Positions 20,101 through 29,900 of a DNA stretch of 64,000 bases are shown here, one piece after another. Both the position numbers and the translations under genes were made by a program. Each line of letters begins with the position of its first letter. Positions within the stretch are counted from its first letter, which is position 1. The notes below the pieces were generated by a model. That model worked only from the letters and a program-made list of their open reading frames with translations, did not search any database and was not told where the DNA came from. This DNA is from Choricystis sp. odSpoLacu1 (lineage: Eukaryota; Chlorophyta; Trebouxiophyceae). The DNA is taken from assembly GCA_958009055.1 (NCBI GenBank), contig OY253659.1:248001-312000 (forward strand). The letters run 5' to 3'.

Positions 20101-20255
20101 GCCACCGCGGCCCCGGATGCAGCCAGCCATGGATTTATGGTGGAGGTTGTTGTCAGCCCTGGAGGTTGGCCAGGGGTGGCGGCGGCGGGGTGGAGGGAGG
20201 GTGGGGCGGGCGGCGCGAGCGGCGGAGCGGCCGGTGTCGCAATGGCCGCAGGCAT
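17118..20255 (-). CDS. O-linked GlcNAc transferase, SECRET AGENT/OGT type (GT41)
   Basis: A single exon of 1045 residues. Residues 1-160 are Ala/Pro-rich. Tandem TPRs follow from about 170 to 590 (for example ALNNLGAAYAACGAPAAAAT, and AYSNMAGALRAAGRPDEAVA). The catalytic half has AFVSSDFGDHPLSHLMASVP, VNLNGYTKGARGDVFALRPA, ACANQVYKIDPPTL, SVLWLLRFP and CVNAHTTACDVLWAGAPIVT, the UDP-binding and catalytic segments of GT41. NGYTKGAR and KIDPPTL resemble OGT/SEC; the related SPINDLY O-fucosyltransferase cannot be ruled out by eye. It would glycosylate Ser/Thr of nuclear and cytosolic proteins. A Gly-rich insert (GGGGGNNEDHTKND) interrupts the catalytic domain. A 21-G run lies about 50 bp upstream of the start. 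Confidence 0.9.
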   Translation of the reverse strand: MPAAIATPAAPPLAPPAPPSLHPAAATPGQPPGLTTTSTINPWLAASGAAVAALAPSVAPLAPPAVAPSSHLALPVAATSWAWTPAHTLVPVPPLEAALAAGAAWPAALAPAVRLPPAAVVGFAPALLLSAPAGALLPAGPGLPSSPVLPPPASTALAAAATALAAGDARGSLAAAAPAYSANPTAPAVLLLIGAAHHAAGDYVQAAAFCDAAVAAAPRLPEAHAALGAALAAGGRHDLAVLYFQSALALRPSFGAALNNLGAAYAACGAPAAAATAYRGAVAALPPRGADAAAAAANLGDLLRSPVGAAAASPPGADATAEAMAAYAAALHAFPSHVRALVGLGALAAARGDCGAAADFYGRAATADPACAEARGGLAAALADAGRLDDAERAAAGALAVSAGCAAAHAARAAVATARGDAAAALAAAQAAAAAAPSSPEAFNTLGNALRCASRPADAVGAYARCIQIQLSAPAPALGTPPTAAAARLATAYSNMAGALRAAGRPDEAVAAYERAALLVPSCAAASSALAAAYKDVGRHDDAVAAYRRALALDPATPGALAHTVHSAGCVADWEGREAALSALAAETAAEVAAGRTPAAQPFHAMAYSSWPPSLIVALSAAHAAAAAASAAAAVGPGGWVAPSTRPALAALPRGEPLRVAFVSSDFGDHPLSHLMASVPALLARSGSSVTAFWYATSDSDGSEFRGRFEAAPRFRCVAGWPAPAIADAIAADGCHIAVNLNGYTKGARGDVFALRPAPVGVSYLGFPATLADPAVPWLISDSVASPPSSSAWYGDAVARMPGCYFVNDYAATYGGGGGNNEDHTKNDPPTAARATLGLPPPGAGVVFACANQVYKIDPPTLDAWATILAAVPGSVLWLLRFPPAAEPRLRAHAAARGVAPSRLIFTDVAPRVAHVQRAAVADCYLDTPCVNAHTTACDVLWAGAPIVTLPLSTMASRVCASLVTAVGEADMLIASDWGNYVRRAVHLATDAPARAALRARLRRARTTARLWDTPRWVRDFERTLHAVWGRSVAGRVESFDVEEE

Positions 20256-20306
20256 TGTGGGGTGTCCCTGTCAAATGTGTGGCATTGGAGTGTGGATGAG
20301 GTGATT

Positions 20307-20327
20307 GGGGGGGGGGGGGGGGGGGGG
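20307..20327. repeat. poly(G)21 homopolymer in the OGT 5' region
   Basis: Twenty-one consecutive G on the plus strand, 52 bp upstream of the OGT start codon (C-run on its sense strand). It is probably length-variable and hard to sequence, so the exact count is unreliable. Confidence 0.85.
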
Positions 20328-20482
20328 CGGGGACGGGCCCCGCCGGCGGAAAACAAAAAGAAACGACGGAAACGCTATTGTGGTGCGGCCAGCGTTTTTC
20401 GCGTTTCACACTCCCGCCACTCCAAAACAGCTGCAGTGCGCCCACACAGAGACTAGACAAGTAACAAGCCGTGCTTCCCAAC

Positions 20483-22517
20483 TCACTTCAACTCTCCGCC
20501 CTCCATCTCCACCCCCTCCCCCGGCCGCCGCACAACGGCGGACTGCCACCCAAGTGCCGCGACGCCCACCCCACTGTCCAACCCTGCAGCCGCCCTCGCC
20601 AGCGAGCCCGCGCCCACGCCATCCAGGGGGGCTCGAGCCCGCACGCCTGTCCAGCGCGTGGTGGCGGAGGCCACCATGCCGTCCCGGCCACAGGCGACGG
20701 TGATGTGAAGCGGCAGCGTGATGCACGGAGGATCGTCATCACCCCCGCCTGCACCCTCCCACGCCTCCCCACGCGTCCTGGCTTCATCAGCAAACACGGC
20801 GCCCGGGATGGGGGGGGGCGGCGGCGCGCGTGGGGGGGGGCGCTTGGCGCGCGGGGGCAGCGGCTTGCACCCACGCGTGGGGAAGGAGGGGACTGGAGGC
20901 AGGGCCGAGGGCGCGTGCAGGGCGGCTGACGGAGACCAGCCCAGGGTCCGGTAGGCGGCGGCCAGGGAGTGGGGTGGGGGCGGGGGTGGGGGCGGCACGC
21001 GCGCTCTGCGCCCCACCACCCCCTGCCGCGTTGACACGTGCAGCCACCTCCACCCCCCCACCACCACCGTCGCACCGTGCGTCGCCCAGGCGGGCGCAGG
21101 CTGCACCGACGGCACAACAACAGCGTCGGGTGGGGGGGGCGTGGTGCGGGGCGGGCGCGCCGCGGCCGCGCGCGCGGCTGCCCGCGCCGCGTCGGGTGTC
21201 CAGCCCGGGGGTGGGGGCCGGCCCACCGCCACAGGAAACCTGCCCGACCGCACATTCATGCGCCACGCCCGCGGCGGCGGCGGCGGCGCGGCCGCCGCCA
21301 CCGCGGCCTGCGCCGCTCGCAGCGCTGTCAACAACCGCCGCGCGGGGCGCCACCGCCACCCTGCACCCGCGTGCGGCGAGGGCGGGGCGTCAGGATGCAG
21401 CACAAAGAATGCGATTGCGGCCAGGCCGCGGTGGGGCGAGCGGGGGCGAGGAGGGGCCAGGGGCAGGGCGTCGCCGCGGAGGGGGGGGGCGGCACCGCCG
21501 CAGCGACGGCCGCGGCCACGCGTGTCCGTTGAGCCCCGCCCATGCGGGCAGCCAGGGTGGGGCTGGGACGTTCAGGAAAGCGTCCGCATGCACGTCAAAC
21601 GTGGCGTGCGTGGGGATGGCGGGGGACGAGCCGTCGGTGGGCGCGCCGTGGGGCGTCGTTTCCACCCAAACTGCGGGGCCGGGGTCTAGTGTCGCGTCTC
21701 CCGCCGCCACCCCTCTCCACAACGCCACCCAGCCGCCTGCATCCGTGCCCGCCGCCAGCTCGTCCCGCCAAACGAAGCGACTGGTGGTGAGGCCGCCGTC
21801 GACGAGGAGGCGGGGGAGGGAGGCGGGGTCGCCGTCGACCAGGGCGCGGCGGAGAAGGAGCGCGGCACGGCGCGCGGCGGACGAGGCGGCCGCGACGGCG
21901 GGCGGCAGCAGCGGCGCGGGCACAACGTCGGTCGGCTCCCCGATCCCGTCCTCGGCCGCCGCTTTGGCGGCGGCGCGCAGCCGCCGAAATCCCAGCTCCG
22001 CGGCTCCCGGGGAGGCGGTCAGGGAGGCGTACTCGGCGGCCGAGGCAGCGGCACGGGCAGCAAACGCGGGGCCGTCCTCTGGGGTGACACCCACCGCCCT
22101 GGGATCAGGCGGCAACTCACCCCCCGCCTCCAGCACAGCCAGCATCTCAGCCACAAGGCGATCACGTTCTGCCTGGGGTGGCAGCTGTGGAATGCCGCCA
22201 GGGAGCATGGAGTCGTCCAGCGCGGCGCCGCGGCCGCGCCCGGGGCGGGGCGGGGGCGGCCCACCGCGCAGCGCCTCCCGCACCGCGCGCCGGTTGGCGC
22301 GCGGTAAAGCGGCAGCATCCAGCTCCAGGGATGCTGCTTCTGCGTCCAGGGCGGCGCGGCGGGCGCGCAGGGCGGCCGCGGCCGCGACGTGGGGGTCGTC
22401 GGCGTCGGGCGAATGCGGGGCCGACGCATGCGGCGGCGGTGGGGACGCGCGCGGGGGGCGTGGTCGCCGGCCGCTGGCGAAGCGCGGGGGCGTTCGCCCC
22501 GCTGCGGTGGGAGGCAT
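20483..22517 (-). CDS. unknown protein, Ala/Pro-rich, one-base frame break
   Basis: The 5' frame (22517 down to about 21490) and the 3' frame (about 21480 down to 20483) are both of good coding quality but in different phases. Removing one base from the C9 run (plus-strand G9, 21481..21489) fuses them into about 677 residues, passing through RGDALPLAPPRPRSPHRGL and AAIAFFVLHPDAPP. Folded-looking parts include PQAERDRLVAEMLAVLEAG, LPRLLVDGGLTTSRFVWRDE, GWVALWRGVAAGD, WRWLHVSTRQGVVGRRA and a C-terminal strand region (CITLPLHITVACGRDGMV...ALGWQSAVVRRPGEG). I recognise no family. No GT-AG intron in the break region would explain the change of frame. Either a residual sequence error, a true mutation or frameshifting. 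Confidence 0.55.
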
Positions 22518-23127
22518 TTGCCTCCGTGAGGGCGCCCCCGACGCGCGTGGGCGGGGGCAAAAAAAGAGAGGGACGCAATGTGGCCGAAACGGGCCAAAAA
22601 CGACGACTCCCCCTTCCCCCTTCTCACGGTCGAGCGCTCAAAAAAAACGCACGCCACAGCGAGGTGTGGCGTGACGTCTTTCAAACACAGCGGGGGGGAG
22701 GCTGTTACATTCGCAAAAGTGGGGTGGGTGGGGATGACACACAAACGAAAAGGGGGGGGGGACGCACAAAGCACACAGCACGGGGGCGGCAGAGGCAAGG
22801 GGAAGAGGGGGCGTGGGCAAACTTTTTTCTTTTCACGACACACACACTCAACGTACAGCAGACAACATGGGTGGCTGGACCTATTCCAAAGAAAGAAAAA
22901 CTGTGGGCAGCGACAAAACACAAAATAAAGAAGACGGATTTCTCAAGGGGTAAACACAACACCAAAAGAAGGCTGGACAGGGGGGGGGGGATGGGGTTTT
23001 TCGAGACGGAGGGTGGTGGTGTATGTGTGTGTGCTTTGTAAGGGGATGATGGGGCGACAGCAAAAAAAGCAAGGGAGGGGTGTGGCGCCAAAACAAGGCA
23101 GCCAATAACTCTTTTTTTCTTTTTTTC
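22518..23127. other. intergenic, 610 bp
   Basis: Between two minus-strand genes, so it holds the 3' UTR of the gene ending at 23128 and the promoter of the one starting at 22517. It has G-runs (22688, 22752, 22981) and A-rich patches around 22890..22980. I see no convincing exon or RNA gene in it. Confidence 0.55.
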
Positions 23128-23696
23128 TCACGTCGACATCGACACCAGCAGCTCCGCCGCCGCCACGCCCGCCCGGCGGCGGCGCCCGGCGGCGCGCCGG
23201 GACCGGCGGCCGGCGGCACCACCCGGGGCGGCGCCATCAGAGCTCGCGTCGCCTGCAGCCGCAGCCCCCGCGCGCGCGTCGGCGGCGGCCGTGGACGCGT
23301 CGCCCGAGTTTTCGGAGCACGCTGACCCCGCGTTGGCGCGGCAGGCGGCGGCAGCAGCGGCCAGGATGCCGTCGTTGGCGGCAGCGGCGGCAGGGGGGGA
23401 GTCGGCGCCACCCGTGTCGAGCGGCACGACAAGCGCCGACGGCGGCCGCACCGCCCACACCCCGCCCAGCCGCCCCGGCGTCTGCCCGGTGGCCTCCCCC
23501 GCGTCCAGGGCGCGCACACCATCAGGGGGAACGTGGCGGGCGCGTTTGGGGGGGGGCAGGGGGGGCGGGCCGGAGGGCGCGCGCCCCGACGGCGCGGACC
23601 GCGCGCCGCGCGCGCCGCCAGCGACGTCGCACGTGGTCGCCGCGCCGCCGTCATCGGTGGAGGGGGGGCGGGACGACACTTCGGCGCCGGCGCGGC

Positions 23697-23736
<40 letters not shown>

Positions 23737-25795
23737 GCCGGCGGCCGCGGCGGCCACGATGCGCGGGTCTGCGGCAGCCCCAAATATGGAGAGCGGGTCC
23801 TGCCACCAGCGCGGCGGCGGGGGGCGCGCTGCTGGCGCCACCGCCACCGCCCACCGCAGCGCCCGCGGACACGGCGGCGCGCATGGGAGCGGCCACGCCC
23901 CCCCCCAGCGCCCGCGCGGCGGCGGCCGCCATGTGGGCGGCCGCCTCGTGCGGCGGGCACGCGTCGAGGGGGGGGACCGCCCCGCTGCCGCGGTGGTGCG
24001 GCGCCGACGGCGGCGGGGCCACCAGCCCACTGCCCGCGCTCGGAGAGGCGCCCGGCGCCAGCCAGCCCGCCCCCGGCCACGCGGTGGGGGCGGCCAGGCG
24101 GGAGGGCGGGAAGCGGGGGCGCGGGCCGCCGACCGACGGGGCGGCCGACGCGCCGCCACCGCCACCGGCCGCCGACACGGGCGTCGGCGCGGGCGTGGGC
24201 GGTGGCCCCGACCGTTGGGGCGGGGCCAGCGCGCTCGGCGGCAGGGAGCCGCGCGCGGCGCCGGGGGGAGGGGGCAGCCAGCCGGTGGAGCCGCCGTGGC
24301 CGCCACCGCCGCCGCCGCGCGCTCCCGCCACGCGCGCGGCGGGCGTCGCAGTGGATCCACCAGACCCCGACCCGCCGCCGCCCTTAGGCGGGGGGGCTGC
24401 CGCATTGGCGGCAGCGGGGCCCGCGGCCGGCGTGCCAGAGGCAGGGCTGCCGGGCGGAGGCACAGGGCCGCCGACGCACGCGGCCGCAGCCACCGCCGCC
24501 GCCGCCGCGGGCGCGGGCGTCGCCGACGCACGCGTCGCGCCATTACTGCTGCCGCCGCCCCCGGTGCCGCCACCAGAGCCACCAGAGCCGCCGCCCCCGC
24601 CACCACGGTGGCGGTGGTGGTGGTGGTGGTGGTGGTGGTGGTGGTGCGACTGGCGGGGGGCGGTGGCGGCAGCAGCGCCATCCACCGCTACTGCGGCGAA
24701 TTCGGCTTCGCCACCGCTGCCGCCACCGTCGGCAGCGTCATCGCCGGACGCGGAGCCGTGGGCCGAGCCACGGCCAGGGGCGGCGGCGACTGCGGCGGCA
24801 GCCAAATCGGCACCCCCTGCCGCAGCCGCCACCGCCAACGACTGCCGAGCCACCGCCCGGTGCAACGCAGCCACCGACACTAGCCACGCGTCCGCGTGGG
24901 CCAGCATGACGCGGCGCAGCCTGTCGTGCAGGTCTGGGCCGAGGAGGGCGGCGGCACGTGAGCGCGCGGCCGGCCCCAACAGATGGGGCGCCGCCGCGCC
25001 GCCCGCGACGGCGGGGGTGGCGGTGGGGCGGTGGGGGACGATGGGGGGGGGGGCAACGGCTTGTGGCAGCTGCTGCGGGACGGGCGCGCGGGTCGCGGCT
25101 GCCGCGGCGGCCGGGTCACCAGCGACGGTGCCACTCGCAGGGATGTAGGCGGCGTCGCCACGCAGCAGGCGGAGGAGGTAGTCATCGAAATAAGGTTGGG
25201 CGGCGCCTGGTGTGGGGAAAGGGAGGGAGAGGGGAGGTGGAGCGTGGGTGGTTTGTCGCTGGTCGCAACGCGGACCTTGTCGCCATGCCGCCGCCCTTGC
25301 CACGCGCCCTCGCCCCGGCGCGCCCGGGGCCAGTGCGCTCCCCCCCGACAACGTCGACACGCGCGGAGGCTCCCAGCTTCCTCGTCGGGGGGGTGGCGAG
25401 CGGGCGCACGGGCGGGGGGAGTCGGGGCGGGGCGCGCGGCGGCCGGCCACTCGTGCAAACACCCAGCACGCCTCGCTGTTCGCACCTGCGCCGTACGCTG
25501 CATAGGTTGTCCACGAACTCGAATGCAGATTCGAGGCGTCCAGGTTGTGCGGCACAGACACCGGGGCGGAGCCGGAGGCAGCGCCCTGTGGGAGGGAGGG
25601 AGGGGGCGGGGGGGAAGGACGAGGGGGGTGAGCTGTGTCGAAAGTGTCTGCGCGGCGCCCACGCCCGCCCCGCCCGCCCGCGCCCGTGCCCCAATCACGC
25701 ACAGGCTTCCCGGGAGACACAGTGGCCGCGCCTGGCGCCCACGGCACCTTGGCGGGAACCACGGGCGAGGCGGGCGGGTGCGCTCCCTGCTGCAT
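23128..25795 (-). CDS. long low-complexity protein with poly-His, unknown, one-base frame break
   Basis: Exons: 25703..25795, 25486..25585 and 23128..25206. All three share one frame until about 23819, where one surplus base in the C6 run (plus-strand G6, 23819..23824) shifts the reading into ...WWQDPLSIFGAAADPRI, which continues to the stop at 23128. With that base removed the gene is exactly 757 codons. Conserved-looking islands: LHSSSWTTYAAYGAGAAQPY then FDDYLLRLLRGDAAYIP (about residues 50-85), and PDLHDRLRRVMLAHADAWLV then SVAALHRAV (about 140-175), a helical block that may be a dimerisation or protein-binding helix. The rest is Ala/Gly/Pro/Ser-rich with an 11-His tract. The C-terminus has a nuclear-signal-like KRAR and RRSRRAAGRRRR. 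Possibly a nuclear regulator; no family is recognised. Confidence 0.55.
24614..24648. repeat. (GGT/CAC)n trinucleotide repeat encoding poly-His
   Basis: About eleven tandem CAC codons on the minus strand inside the low-complexity gene at 23128..25795, giving [11 protein letters not shown] followed by RHR. Pure codon repetition points to recent expansion. Confidence 0.85.
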
Positions 25796-26124
25796 TCGAG
25801 CGAGGCGAGATGAGCGCGCGGGGGTGTCGCGCAAAGCGCGCGGGCGGGCGTTGCGACCCCTGATAGGCGGCACGGGCACCGAGGGTAAGGTGCGCGTGGA
25901 CGCAGGGGGGGTCCGTGGGCGGAGAGCGTGCGGGGGGGGCGGGAGCGCGGTCGGCGTGTCCCCTGCAAACGCCGAGAAGAGCGAGGCAAAAGTGCGTTCG
26001 GGCGCGCACTTTTTCTCCGGCCCAGGCCCGCCCCGACCACGACTTTTCCTCGCGCAACGCGGGGCGTGCTGCTGACAAACACAGCAGCCCTACTACACAA
26101 CAAACAAAAAAATGAAACACGCGC
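25796..26124. other. intergenic, 329 bp
   Basis: Promoter of the gene starting at 25795 and 3' UTR of the SNARE gene ending at 26125, both on the minus strand. Short G-runs and an A-rich patch near 26105..26113 are the only features seen. Confidence 0.55.
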
Positions 26125-26820
26125 TCACAGCCGGCACTGCCTCAACCCCACGCCACACACCGCGGCCGCGACCCCATACACCACAACGACCACCACCACC
26201 CCCAGCGCCACCCTCGCGTGCACCGCCCGCCACGCCTCCGCCCGCCTTAGCGTGGTGGCGGACACCCCAAAGTCTCGCGCCCGGGAGGCGAGAGCGTCTG
26301 TGGAGGAGACCAGGTCTGTCAACCGCTCTCCCCGCGCCAACGCGGCGTCCACGCTGTGCGCCAGGGCAGCCCGCGCAGCGTCCAGCTCCTTGGAAGCGCG
26401 CGAGGTGGCGCCCCCGCGGGACGCGTCAGCAGCAGCTGCAGCCGCCGCCATCAACGGCGACAGGGCGGTGTCGAGTGAGTAGGGTGGGAGGGAGGCGATG
26501 TCTTTGCCGCCCGCCGCGTCGACCGCGCACTCGCGCACCGTCGCCAAAAACGCGGCCGTCGCCGCCCGGGGCGCGTCCACCGCGGTGGCGGCCACCACGG
26601 CCAGGCCGGCCCCCCGTGAGGCGGTCCACAGCCAGCCAGCGCGCACGTACGCGTCGGTCGTGAGGGACGGGATTGTGCAGTCGAGCGCGCCCACCACGTC
26701 GGCCGCCAGGGCGGCGGGCACGGTGGCTGCAGCGCCAGATGCGGGTGGAGACCATTCGGCCAGGGTGGCGCCGGAGCGCGCGACGGCGGCATAGGCAATG
26801 AGAGGGGAGGAAGAAGCCAT
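26125..26820 (-). CDS. R-SNARE, VAMP7-like longin synaptobrevin
   Basis: A single exon of 231 residues. The N-terminal 120 residues fit a longin domain: MASSSPLIAYAAVARSGATL, then AYVRAGWLWTASRGAG and AVVAATAVDAPRAATAAFLA. The SNARE helix spans about residues 150-205 with the central layer-zero arginine in DAALARGERLTDLVSSTDAL, followed by SRARDFGVSATTLRRAEAWR. The C-terminal anchor is VALGVVVVVVVYGVAAAVCG with a short lumenal tail. R-SNAREs of this type drive fusion of secretory and endosomal vesicles with plasma membrane or vacuole. I chose Met at 26820 because the upstream codons are intergenic-looking. Only 99 bp separate it from the divergent subtilase gene. Confidence 0.85.
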   Translation of the reverse strand: MASSSPLIAYAAVARSGATLAEWSPPASGAAATVPAALAADVVGALDCTIPSLTTDAYVRAGWLWTASRGAGLAVVAATAVDAPRAATAAFLATVRECAVDAAGGKDIASLPPYSLDTALSPLMAAAAAAADASRGGATSRASKELDAARAALAHSVDAALARGERLTDLVSSTDALASRARDFGVSATTLRRAEAWRAVHARVALGVVVVVVVYGVAAAVCGVGLRQCRL

Positions 26821-26919
26821 TGCGACGAAGACTGGCGTCGGCCCCCGCCTTGTGTTTCTGCTGTTGTTGGGCACGCACCCACACACTCCCCCCCCTCCCC
26901 ACACACAACCACCCACACC
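26821..26919. promoter_or_regulatory. 99-bp bidirectional promoter region (SNARE / subtilase)
   Basis: Only 99 bp lie between the two divergent start codons, so both promoters and 5' UTRs must sit here or overlap coding sequence. The subtilase side ends in a C/CA-rich leader (CCCTCCCCACACACAACC). No TATA-like box is seen. Confidence 0.45.
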
Positions 26920-29900
26920 ATGCCCCCCCCCACCGCCCTGGCCCTCCTGGCCATGCTGACCACCGCGTCAGCCGCGGCCCAGCCGCCGACCGTGCGCCTG
27001 CGCACGACCACGCTGGACGGGTCTCCTCGTGACGCCCCCCCCCCCCCCTCCGACACCCACCCCCCCCGCCGCCACCTTGCCGCCTTGGCGCAGGAGCGGG
27101 CGCCCCCACCAGCTGCCTCCAACACTGACCCACGCTGGGGGCCGCTGGCGGGCGGCGTCCAGGTCATTGTGGCGGCCGCGCCGACCGCCGACGGCTGCGC
27201 GGCCGCGCGGGCGGCGGTCGCGGCGCTCGGCGGCCACGTCTCCGCCGCCCTGCCGGACGCAGGGCTGCTGGTGCTGGTGCGGAGTGACCTCGTGACCACG
27301 CTGGGCAGGATGGAGGGTGAGTGGGAGTGTGTGTGGGGAGGGGGAAGGAAAGGGGGTGCCCGCTCGAGCTCGGTCAACCGACGCCCGTTTTAACACACAC
27401 AGGCGTCGCCTGGGCCACCCCCTACGGCCACCCCTCCATCAAGCTGGCCCCCGAGTGGGACGCTGTCGTGTCTGCCGTCAATGCCACCACGATGGCCGAC
27501 GTTCCTGCGGCCGCCGCGCCCTTTGTTCTTTCTGACTCCGGCGGCCGCCTTACCGTCGACGTCGTGGCCACGTTCCCCTCCCTCCTGCCCGCCTCCCCGG
27601 CCGACCCGCCCCCCGTCCCGGGGTACGCGCCCGCGTTGGCTGCCGTGGAGGCGTATACGGATGCGCTGACGGCTGTGTGTGCATCTGTTTCCGGAGTCAA
27701 CGCGTCCGCCTGCTCCCTCACCGCTGCCGCCGACGACCGAGCCGTCGCCACCGTCCCTCTCGCCGCCGCCCCCACCATCGCCACCTGGCTCGCCACCTCT
27801 CCCTCCATCCACTGGGTGTCCCCCCGCGCGAGGCGGGCGGCGCGCAACTACTTGGTGGCGGCCGTGCTGCAGTCGCACGGGGGGGGTCCGGCCACCACGC
27901 CGTCCGCGGCTGCCATCGAGTCCGGCGCCGCTCCCTGGGCGGGCCCGGACGCCACCACCACCACCCACTGGGCGGCCGGCCTGCGTGGCCAGGGTGGTGT
28001 CCTGGGCATGGGGGACACGGGGTTGGACGTGGACCACTGTGCGCTGCGCGGTCCCTCGCTCGCGGTCACCGTCTCCCCCGCCACGCGCGTCGGCGGCGCC
28101 CCCGCCTTCTCCTCCACCACCCACCGCAAGCTGGCCATGTACCGCGCCCTGTCAGACGCCGTGGATGCGTCGGGGCACGGCACCCACTGCGCTGGCACGG
28201 CGGTGGGGGCACCACTCGCGGGCGCGTCGGGGGCGCAGTGGCAGGGCGGCGCGCCCGCCGCGCGGCTCGCGTTCACCGACCTGGGCACCGGCGGTGGGGG
28301 CGACCTGGGGGTGCCGATGGACCTGGTGAACGACTACTTTCCGTACGCGTACGAACGGTGAGGGAGACAGGGTGTGGAGGGGTGGGGAAGGAGAGAAAGG
28401 AGGAGAGCGAAACAACACCCAGTCGATCCACCCCTTCTTTTTCCCCTCCAGCGGCGCCCGCGTCCACTCCGACTCCTGGGGCACCGACTCGTCCGCCTAC
28501 GACGACCTGGCCGCCGACTTTGACAGGTTCGCGTGGCTGCACCCCGACTTTTTGCCCGTGGTGGCGGCCGGCAACGCGGGCGCGGCGGGCGGTGATGGAA
28601 CCATCACCTCCCCCGCTGTCGCCAAGAATGCTGTCGCCGTGGGCGCCACCCTCACCCCCTCTTTCACGGGATCGCCTGAATTCGAGAGTGTGACCGAGCG
28701 GCGGGCGGGAGAGTTGCTGGAGGTGGTGGTCAACCCGGGAGGCGCGCCGCCGCCCGCCGGCCCGCGCGCGCCGCTGCGCGCGGTCGCGGCTTCCTTTGGC
28801 CCCCCCGCCGACGCGCTGGCCACGGTGGCCTCGTTCAGGCTGGTGGTGGCGGTGCCTGCGGATGCATGCACCACGCCCATGGGCGCCACCGCGGCCACCT
28901 GGTCCGGCGAGGCCGTGCTGGCGTGGCGTGGCAACTGCTCGTTTGGCGCCAAGGCGGCGGCCGCGGCGGCCGGTGGCGCCGCCGCCCTCATCATCGCCAA
29001 CGACGGCCCCGGCGGCCCCGTGCGCGCGGCGGCAGACGTGGCCCCCGCCTTCTCCGTCCCCACGCTGGGCGTGGGGCGCGAGTCGGGGCGGGCGCTGGTG
29101 GCTGCCGCGGCCGCGCCCGGCGGCGCGCGCGTCGCGGTCGGTCGCGCGCCGACGCCTCCCTCCGCCCGCTTCGAGTCCCTGGCCCACTATTCATCGTCGG
29201 GCCCCACCCTGGATGGCCGCATCAAGCCCGACATCACGGCGCCCGGGACGACGGTCAGCGCGTATTCTGATGGGTGGGGAGCCAGGGGGTGGGGTGGGGT
29301 GGGGGGGTGGGGGGGGGGGGTCGGGGGGGGAATGGCAGAGGGCCGCACAAACGGAGCCCCCCCCAAAAAAAAACTGTGCGCTCACACACCACCCACCCAC
29401 CCACCCACCCACACCCCAGCGACCCCACCACCAACAACTGTGGCTACGGCATCGACCGCGGCACCTCCATGGCCACCCCCGCCGTCGCGGCCGCCGCCCT
29501 GCTGGTGCGCCAGTACCTGGCCGAAGGGCGCGTGCCGTCCGGCGCGCCCAACGCGACGGCCGTCCTCCCCTCCCCTTCCGCCGCCCTGGTGCGGGCCGTG
29601 CTGCTGGGTGGGGCGGCCCCGATGAGCGGGCTGCTGCCGACTGCGGGTGGGGGTGGGGATGGCACGCCGCTGGATCCACCGCCCTCGACGCGGCAAGGCT
29701 TTGGCCGCGCCGCGCTCGCGGCGGTGGTCCCCCTGCCGCCCACCGTCGCCACCGGCCACAGCCTGCGCGTCGTGGATGGACGCACCGTGGCTGATGGCGC
29801 TGTCGACGCCCTGTGCGTGCGGGCGACGGGAGGGGGGCCCGTCGTTGTGACGCTGGTCTGGACCGACCGCCCGCCGTCCCCCGCCGCGGCGGCTGCCGTG

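Noticed and set aside
20830..22674. A 614-codon plus-strand frame rich in Ala/Arg/Ser.
   Set aside because: Antisense to the gene at 20483..22517, whose strand has better codon use and folded-looking segments.
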